Of a stretch of DNA of 46,355 nucleotides, positions 41,656 through 46,355 are shown piece by piece. The stretch comes from an uncultured Thermoguttaceae bacterium (lineage in GTDB: Bacteria; Planctomycetota; Planctomycetia; Pirellulales; Thermoguttaceae). A program made the translations under genes and the position numbers. The stretch is taken from assembly GCA_934725735.1 (NCBI GenBank), contig CAKVCP010000005.1, forward strand, positions 1 to 46,355, read 5' to 3'. The notes beneath the pieces are model-generated. The model was not told the origin of the DNA and searched no databases. It saw only the letters and a list, made by a program, of their open reading frames with translations. How positions within the stretch are numbered: the stretch's first letter is position 1; each line of letters starts with the position of its first letter.

Positions 41656-42666
41656 ATGTTTAAAGTTGCTATTTTAGGCGCGACCGGATACACGGCTTTG
41701 GAACTGTTGAAACTTTTGCGTCGCCATCCTCTTGTCGAGGTGGTCGCCGTGACGAGTCGCGAGAACACAAGCCCGATCGCAAAGGTTCATCCCTCGTTGA
41801 CGGGACAATACGATATTTGCTGCGAAAACCTTGCTCCGAAAGATCTTGCGCAGCGCGAAGTCGATACCGTTTTTAGCTGCTTGCCGCATACCGCCACCGC
41901 CGCCGTGGCGCCCGATCTCCTCGATTTGGGGATGAAAGTTGTTGATTTCGGCGCCGATTATCGTCTCAATAACGCCGAAGTCTTCAATAAATGGTACAAC
42001 GTCGTTCATCCGGATCCGGAGCGCTTGCCCCTCACGCCTTACGGCCTGCCCGAGCTCTTCCGCGATAAGATTCGCGACGCGAAGCTCGTCGCCAACCCCG
42101 GCTGCTACCCGACGTCGGCGATTCTCCCCCTGGCGCCCCTTCTCAAGGACGGGTATGTCGATCCGTCCGACATTATCATCGATTCGAAGAGCGGCGTTTC
42201 CGGAGCTGGACGCAAACCAAGCCTGAAGAATCTGTATCCCGAATGTAACGAGGCGATTTCCGCGTACGCCGTCGGCGCGCACCGTCATACCCCCGAGATT
42301 GAAGAGGTTTTGACGACCGCTAGCGGATTTGACGCGAAAGTGATCTTCACGCCCCATCTGACGCCGATGGATCGAGGAATTTTGACGACGACCTACACGC
42401 GTCCTCTCAAAGACGCGACCCAAGAAGAGCTCTTAGCGTATCTGCGCGATTTCTATAAGGGAGAACCCTTCGTACAGGTTGTCGACGAGCTTCCGTCGAC
42501 GAAGGACGTCATTCACACGAACCGATGCCACCTGACGGTGCGACGCGTCGGCGCGAGAATTTTGACGATCTCCGTGATCGATAACCTCATCAAGGGAGCC
42601 GCGGGCGCCGCCGTGCAGAACTTCAATCTTATCCATGGTTTAGACGAGACGATCGCGCTGATTTGA
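41656..42666 (+). CDS. argC: N-acetyl-gamma-glutamyl-phosphate reductase
   Basis: Arginine biosynthesis: NADPH-dependent reduction of N-acetylglutamyl phosphate to the semialdehyde. It is 336 aa, usual for the long ArgC type. The Rossmann motif is ILGATGYTALEL (6-17), the catalytic Cys150 is in NPGCYPTS, and GAHRHTPEIEE (near residue 214) carries the conserved His. FTPHLTPMDRGIL is another family block. AAGGTGG precedes the ATG. No other arg gene lies in the window. Confidence 0.97.
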   Translation: MFKVAILGATGYTALELLKLLRRHPLVEVVAVTSRENTSPIAKVHPSLTGQYDICCENLAPKDLAQREVDTVFSCLPHTATAAVAPDLLDLGMKVVDFGADYRLNNAEVFNKWYNVVHPDPERLPLTPYGLPELFRDKIRDAKLVANPGCYPTSAILPLAPLLKDGYVDPSDIIIDSKSGVSGAGRKPSLKNLYPECNEAISAYAVGAHRHTPEIEEVLTTASGFDAKVIFTPHLTPMDRGILTTTYTRPLKDATQEELLAYLRDFYKGEPFVQVVDELPSTKDVIHTNRCHLTVRRVGARILTISVIDNLIKGAAGAAVQNFNLIHGLDETIALI

Positions 42667-42692
42667 GCAGCTAAAACGCAAGGTCTAACGGT

Positions 42693-42730
42693 AAAAAAGT
42701 CGCAGGATTTTAACCCCTGCGACTTTTTCT
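42693..42730 (+). terminator. Intrinsic terminator after argC
   Basis: AAAAAGTCGCAGG pairs perfectly with CCTGCGACTTTTT and is followed by CTTTTG. Confidence 0.9.
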
Positions 42731-42774
42731 TTTGTCACGCAAAAAAATATTTTTTGTATAAAAACAAAAAACGC

Positions 42775-42803
42775 TTGATTCTTGAACTGAATTGATATAT
42801 GAT
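42775..42803 (+). promoter_or_regulatory. Promoter of the first DUF1559 gene
   Basis: TTGATT (42775-42780), 17-bp spacer, TATGAT (42798-42803), in a very AT-rich stretch. Confidence 0.52.
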
Positions 42804-42866
42804 CGAACTTAAATCGATAAGTTGTGAAGTAACTTTTCAGCGTGTTAAAGATTTGGGAGAAAAATT

Positions 42867-43976
42867 ATGAAGTTACACGCCAGATTGAGAGGTTTTACCC
42901 TCGTCGAACTTTTGGTTGTTATCGCCATTATCGGTATTTTGATCGGTCTTCTTCTTCCCGCCGTTCAGGCGGCGCGAGAAGCCGCGCGTCGTATGCAGTG
43001 CACCAACTACCTCAAACAACTCGGGTTGGCCGCGCAGAACTTCCACGACGTTCAAGGCTTTTTGCCGAGCGCTTCGAAACAAATCGTTTACCAAAAATAT
43101 TCCAGCAACGACGCTTACGGACGTTTCTCCGGACTCAGCGTCATGTTGCCGTATCTCGAACAAACCGCGCTCTACAACGAACTAATCGACGATATTGAAA
43201 GCGGCGCTTCGCCATGGACGCGCGCGGCGGATCGCGCCGTCTGCCAGATGGTCTCCTCTTTCCTTTGCCCCTCTGAGGGAAATCAAAAGAACGCGAGTGG
43301 CGAAACGGGTAATGCGAACTATCGTCTCTGCCGCGGCGACATGCCTTTGAACTGGGACTGGAACGAAGCGCGTTCGCCTTTCGGCAACGGCGAGAAGAAA
43401 CAAATTTCGCTCAGCGCCATCACCGACGGTACGAGCAATACGATCTTCTTCAGCGAAGCGGTCGTCGGTTCTGCCGGTAAAGATCGTATGGTTAAGGGCG
43501 GCGTCGTTTTACTTCGCGGCAACTTCAACAACGGCCACTCCACCAGTTGGTCTAACTTCTACTTCACCCCCGCCGTCTGCGCGGCGGCCCGCGGTTCCAA
43601 CGGCGAAATTTCCAGCTCCTACGACGTCGCCGGTTCTGAACGCATGCGTCAAGGCGAACGTTGGGGCGACGCTCAAGACCTCTACACCCTCTTCTGGACG
43701 ATGCTTCCTCCGAATAGCCCGACCTGCGCTATCGGCGGCTCTGAAGACGGGACGAAAGTCTCTGCCTCGAGCTATCATTCCGGCGGCGTCAACACTTGCT
43801 TTGGCGACGGTTCCGTCCGCTTCATCAGCGATACGGTAGACTGCGGCGATCAGTCGGACGACTTCTACAACAAAGTCAATGATAAGGGTCGTCCTCAAGA
43901 TTACGGCGGGAAGTCAGTCTATGGCGTCTGGGGCGCTTTCGGCACCATGGCTGGCGGTGAAACCGTCGCTCTGTGA
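42867..43976 (+). CDS. DUF1559 protein with type IV prepilin leader (first copy)
   Basis: A 369-aa protein of a family greatly expanded in planctomycetes. After a short basic leader MKLHARLRG comes the prepilin motif FTLVELLVVIAIIGILIGLL, so cleavage between Gly9 and Phe10 by a prepilin peptidase is expected. The family block PAVQAAREAARRMQCTN follows. The C-terminal domain ends with the H-x9-DG motif HSGGVNTCFGDGSVRFISD. It is probably a pilin-like or surface-assembled structure protein. GGGAGA precedes the ATG. It is about 70 percent identical by eye to the next gene over long blocks. Confidence 0.93.
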   Translation: MKLHARLRGFTLVELLVVIAIIGILIGLLLPAVQAAREAARRMQCTNYLKQLGLAAQNFHDVQGFLPSASKQIVYQKYSSNDAYGRFSGLSVMLPYLEQTALYNELIDDIESGASPWTRAADRAVCQMVSSFLCPSEGNQKNASGETGNANYRLCRGDMPLNWDWNEARSPFGNGEKKQISLSAITDGTSNTIFFSEAVVGSAGKDRMVKGGVVLLRGNFNNGHSTSWSNFYFTPAVCAAARGSNGEISSSYDVAGSERMRQGERWGDAQDLYTLFWTMLPPNSPTCAIGGSEDGTKVSASSYHSGGVNTCFGDGSVRFISDTVDCGDQSDDFYNKVNDKGRPQDYGGKSVYGVWGAFGTMAGGETVAL

Positions 43977-43990
43977 TGCGATTGAATTAG

Positions 43991-44020
43991 AGGCGTCGCT
44001 GTGTGCGGCGCCTTTTTTAA
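43991..44020 (+). terminator. Intrinsic terminator after the first DUF1559 gene
   Basis: AGGCGTCGC pairs with GCGGCGCCT (one G-T pair), followed by TTTTTT. Confidence 0.85.
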
Positions 44021-44104
44021 AAAAAGAAGATAATTAGCGAAACCTTTTACTTATAAGGGGTTAAAACGTTTATTTTTTTTTGAGTTTTTTAGAACCTGTG
44101 AAGC

Positions 44105-44132
44105 TTGATTTCTTCATATTTATTGTTAGAAT
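44105..44132 (+). promoter_or_regulatory. Promoter of the second DUF1559 gene
   Basis: TTGATT (44105-44110), 16-bp spacer, TAGAAT (44127-44132). Confidence 0.58.
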
Positions 44133-44231
44133 CGAATTACTGTTTTTTTATCTTATATGGAGAGACTAGGTTGTTTCTTGTGTCGAAACGCTTAGCCCTC
44201 ACTATAACTGGCTTTTTGCAGGATCTGTAAC

Positions 44232-45338
44232 ATGACTCGATACAGTCAAAAAGGTTTTACCCTTGTCGAACTTTTGGTCGTCATTGCCATTATTGGTATT
44301 TTGATCGGCCTCCTTCTCCCCGCCGTTCAAGCGGCGCGCGAAGCTGCACGTCGTATGCAGTGCACGAATAATCTCAAGCAGCTCGGACTTGCGGCTCAGA
44401 ACTTCCATGACGTCAACGGGTACCTTCCCAGCCGTTCTGGTCAGTCGCTTTGGAAGAGCGTCGCTTCGAAAAACGGTCAGTGGACTCGTTGGTCTGGACT
44501 CTGTGTAATGCTCCCTTACATGGAACAAAACGCTCTTTACACCGACGTCTACGAGGAATATGAAAACAACTCTGCTCCTTGGGGCGCCAAGGAGGGACGC
44601 GCTGTTTGTAAAATGGTCGACGGGTTCCTTTGCCCTTCGGACGGTAATGGTCGTACGAGTACTTCAGAACTGGGTAGGACGAATTATCGTCTTTGCACCG
44701 GCGATATTCCGCTAAGCTGGGAATGGGACGAAGCGCGTTCCGCGTTCGGCGACGGCGATAAGAAGACCGTCAACCTTGCCGCCATCACCGACGGTACGAG
44801 CAACACCGTTTTCTTCAGCGAAGCTTGCATTGGCACTTCCGCCAACGAGAAAAAAGTTAAGGGCGGCATCGTCCTCCTTCAAGGCAACTTCAACAACGGT
44901 CGTTCGATCACCGGCGCGTTCTGCTTCACCCCCGCCATCTGCGCGGCGGCTCGCGGCTCCAACGGCGAAATCTCCAACGCATACAGCGTTGGAACGACTG
45001 GCGATCAGCGCCTTGGTCAGCGTTGGGGCGACGCTCATAACGCGTACACCCTTTTCTGGACGATGCTTCCTCCGAACGCGCCGACATGCGCTAAAGGCGG
45101 CAACGAAGACCTCACTATGGTTTCCGCGTCGAGCTACCATTCCGGCGGCGTCAACACCTGCTTTGGCGACGGTTCCGTTCGCTTCATCAGCGAAACGATC
45201 GACTGCGGCGATCAGTCGAACGACCTTTACGACCTCGTTCCTAACAAGTCGCGTCCTCAAGACTACGGCGGGAAATCCGCTTACGGCGTATGGGGCGCCT
45301 ATGGCTCCGCGAGCGGCGGCGAGACCGTTTCGCTCTGA
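44232..45338 (+). CDS. DUF1559 protein with type IV prepilin leader (second copy)
   Basis: A 368-aa paralogue of the preceding gene. The leader MTRYSQKG is followed by the prepilin helix FTLVELLVVIAIIGILIGLL and the PAVQAAREAARRMQCTN block. The C-terminal half is nearly the same as in the first copy, including HSGGVNTCFGDGSVRFISE; the central variable part (residues about 60-130) differs most. AGGA precedes the ATG. The lipoprotein gene that follows is a usual neighbour of DUF1559 genes in planctomycetes. Confidence 0.93.
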   Translation: MTRYSQKGFTLVELLVVIAIIGILIGLLLPAVQAAREAARRMQCTNNLKQLGLAAQNFHDVNGYLPSRSGQSLWKSVASKNGQWTRWSGLCVMLPYMEQNALYTDVYEEYENNSAPWGAKEGRAVCKMVDGFLCPSDGNGRTSTSELGRTNYRLCTGDIPLSWEWDEARSAFGDGDKKTVNLAAITDGTSNTVFFSEACIGTSANEKKVKGGIVLLQGNFNNGRSITGAFCFTPAICAAARGSNGEISNAYSVGTTGDQRLGQRWGDAHNAYTLFWTMLPPNAPTCAKGGNEDLTMVSASSYHSGGVNTCFGDGSVRFISETIDCGDQSNDLYDLVPNKSRPQDYGGKSAYGVWGAYGSASGGETVSL

Positions 45339-45369
45339 TAGCGTTGCTTGAATTTTAACGTGTTTACTT

Positions 45370-45402
45370 GAGAGGTGCCGCGATTCTGTCGCGACGCCTC
45401 TC
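45370..45402 (+). terminator. Hairpin between the second DUF1559 gene and the lipoprotein
   Basis: GAGAGG...CCTCTC with an inner CGCGA/TCGCG stem. It has no T-run, so it may be an mRNA-stabilising or attenuating hairpin within a DUF1559-lipoprotein operon. Confidence 0.5.
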
Positions 45403-45405
45403 TGT

Positions 45406-45427
45406 AATGTAACGATCGAATGTAACG
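45406..45427 (+). repeat. 9-bp direct repeat AATGTAACG
   Basis: AATGTAACG occurs at 45406-45414 and 45419-45427, a 13-bp period, 30 bp upstream of the lipoprotein gene. It could be a regulator site; the evidence is only the repeat itself. Confidence 0.35.
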
Positions 45428-45457
45428 TCACTTTGAATCAAAATATGGAGATATATG

Positions 45458-45961
45458 ATGACTTTTGTAAAAACTAGCCTCGTCGCTTGTCTTCTCGTTG
45501 GTCTCGTCTGCTTCGTCGGATGCGGTTCCGACGACGGCCACCGCAAGGTCACCGGAACGGTCACAATGGATGGAACGCCCGTCGACGGCGCTTCTTTGAT
45601 GTTCTATGCGCAGGATTCGACCGGCGAAGGAGGCGGCGGAAAGACCGACGCGTCTGGCAAGTATTCCATCACCGCTCCTAGCGCTACCAAAGGCGGACTC
45701 TTCCCTGGTACGTATAAAGTGACGATTGCGAAGTATGCCGACGTCGTCGACGAAGATCAGCAAGCTTATGAAAGCGGCGAAATCACTTACGACGAACTTC
45801 AAGAGCGTAAGGCTGCCAAAGGTACGTACGTCAAAGCCGAAGCCGCGGAACTCTTAACTCCCGCGCAGTATTCCAACACGAACGCGACGCCTTTGACCGT
45901 CACCGTTACCGACGATCCTAAGCAGAACGTCTTCGATTTCGACTTGTCCTCCGAGGAATGA
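45458..45961 (+). CDS. Lipoprotein with carboxypeptidase-regulatory-like domain
   Basis: A 167-aa lipoprotein: signal LVACLLVGLVCFVG with lipobox FVGC (Cys near residue 22). The mature part KVTGTVTMDGTPVDGASLMFY is a transthyretin/CarboxypepD_reg-like beta fold, commonly found in planctomycete lipoproteins encoded after DUF1559 genes. Tail residues end FDFDLSSEE. GGAG at 45447-45450 is 7 bp before ATG 45458; an ATG directly before it (45455) is also possible. Function is unknown, perhaps periplasmic anchoring of the DUF1559 structure. Confidence 0.85.
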   Translation: MTFVKTSLVACLLVGLVCFVGCGSDDGHRKVTGTVTMDGTPVDGASLMFYAQDSTGEGGGGKTDASGKYSITAPSATKGGLFPGTYKVTIAKYADVVDEDQQAYESGEITYDELQERKAAKGTYVKAEAAELLTPAQYSNTNATPLTVTVTDDPKQNVFDFDLSSEE

Positions 45962-45989
45962 TGATTTGACGGACTTCGACGGAGATCCG

Positions 45990-46024
45990 ACGGGCTTCCC
46001 CTATCAAAGGGAAGCCCGTCTTTG
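45990..46024 (+). terminator. Intrinsic terminator after the lipoprotein
   Basis: A perfect 11-bp stem ACGGGCTTCCC (45990-46000) / GGGAAGCCCGT (46009-46019), followed by CTTTGG. Confidence 0.8.
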
Positions 46025-46355
46025 GTTGGTGAGAAGAAGTAATTTAGCGTTTTGCCAAGAAAGTCAGAAAAAAGAAAGAAATCCCCTTGCGTTTCTGGGC
46101 GGCTCGGTACACTTATACCTGTTGCTTGCAACGAACGCAACGAAGCGCTTGAAAGCAACTGATCTTTGAAAAAAGAATGAAAAAGACGATTGACGAACTG
46201 GAAAGTTCGATTAGAATCATCTGGGTCGCGACTAACCGCGACGCTCCCAAACTCAGAGATGAGTGAAAGAGAATCAAGCGAAAGCTTGGATGATTTTTAA
46301 CAATTAGGTGATGCAAGAGTGGCGTATTTAAACACACTATAATTTTGTCGATGAC
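46025..46355 (+). other. Right-hand end of the window: promoter region without a recognised gene
   Basis: No complete gene is seen. A promoter at 46190-46217 reads towards the window edge, so this is probably the leader of a gene lying outside. A 13-codon open frame from ATG 46260 is too short and unsupported to call. Confidence 0.45.
46190..46217 (+). promoter_or_regulatory. sigma70-type promoter pointing out of the window
   Basis: TTGACG (46190-46195), 16-bp spacer, TAGAAT (46212-46217), the same boxes and spacing as the promoter of the KaiC-like gene. Confidence 0.58.

Noticed and set aside
1..46355. CRISPR array, insertion sequence, prophage or integrase
   Set aside because: No spaced direct repeats, transposase, integrase or phage structural genes were found on either strand.

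Overview
The window reads as chromosomal DNA of a planctomycete (Planctomycetota, probably Pirellulales-like). The evidence is two DUF1559 proteins with type IV prepilin leaders, a small lipoprotein with a carboxypeptidase-regulatory-like fold beside them, a short lipoprotein carrying a TLPSPYYLDDDIQY segment of planctomycetal type, tandem Gfo/Idh/MocA oxidoreductases, a Sulfotransfer_3-type sulfotransferase, a BatA/von Willebrand membrane protein and several secreted polysaccharide-active enzymes. That assignment is inference from gene families. No rRNA, tRNA, CRISPR array, insertion sequence or prophage was found.

Layout. 1-3.3 kb: a Wzc-type polysaccharide co-polymerase/tyrosine kinase ending in 20 perfect GGGY repeats. 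3.3-7.7 kb: frr, rny and, convergent, ribBA. 7.8-14.7 kb: a NagD-type HAD phosphatase with an organophosphate transporter carrying a large insert, a secreted beta-helix protein, a secreted esterase and a second NagD-type phosphatase. 14.7-16.9 kb (minus strand): a one-domain KaiC-like ATPase followed by a sulfotransferase. 17.2-21.2 kb: three tandem Gfo/Idh/MocA paralogues, the first broken by one in-frame TAA. 21.2-26.2 kb: a TGS/DRG-like GTPase, an ADP-ribosylglycohydrolase, a small lipoprotein, a membrane protein and an SGNH hydrolase. 26.2-31.5 kb (minus): a GH28 glycosidase, polA with a palm insertion, and a nearly pure Asp/Glu protein. 31.5-31.8 kb: a long hairpin-rich leader with its own promoter. 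31.9-40.1 kb (minus): smc, a BatA-like protein, dnaK. 40.6-46 kb (plus): a sugar-nucleotide epimerase, argC, two DUF1559 paralogues and a lipoprotein.

Most genes are separated by clear intrinsic terminators and many have recognisable sigma70-type promoters (TTGAxx, 16-18 bp, TATAAT or TAGAAT), so transcription units are mostly one or two genes. The secreted beta-helix protein, esterase, SGNH hydrolase and GH28, with the oxidoreductases and phosphatases, suggest a life on complex, probably pectin-like or sulfated, polysaccharides.

The most unusual items are the structured leader RNA in front of the Asp-rich protein (31512-31798), the tyrosine/glycine repeat tail of the BY-kinase, the DNA polymerase I insertion next to motif C with an apparently dead proofreading site, the large insert in the OPA transporter, and the KaiC-like/sulfotransferase pair. 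Start codons were re-chosen by Shine-Dalgarno spacing where noted.
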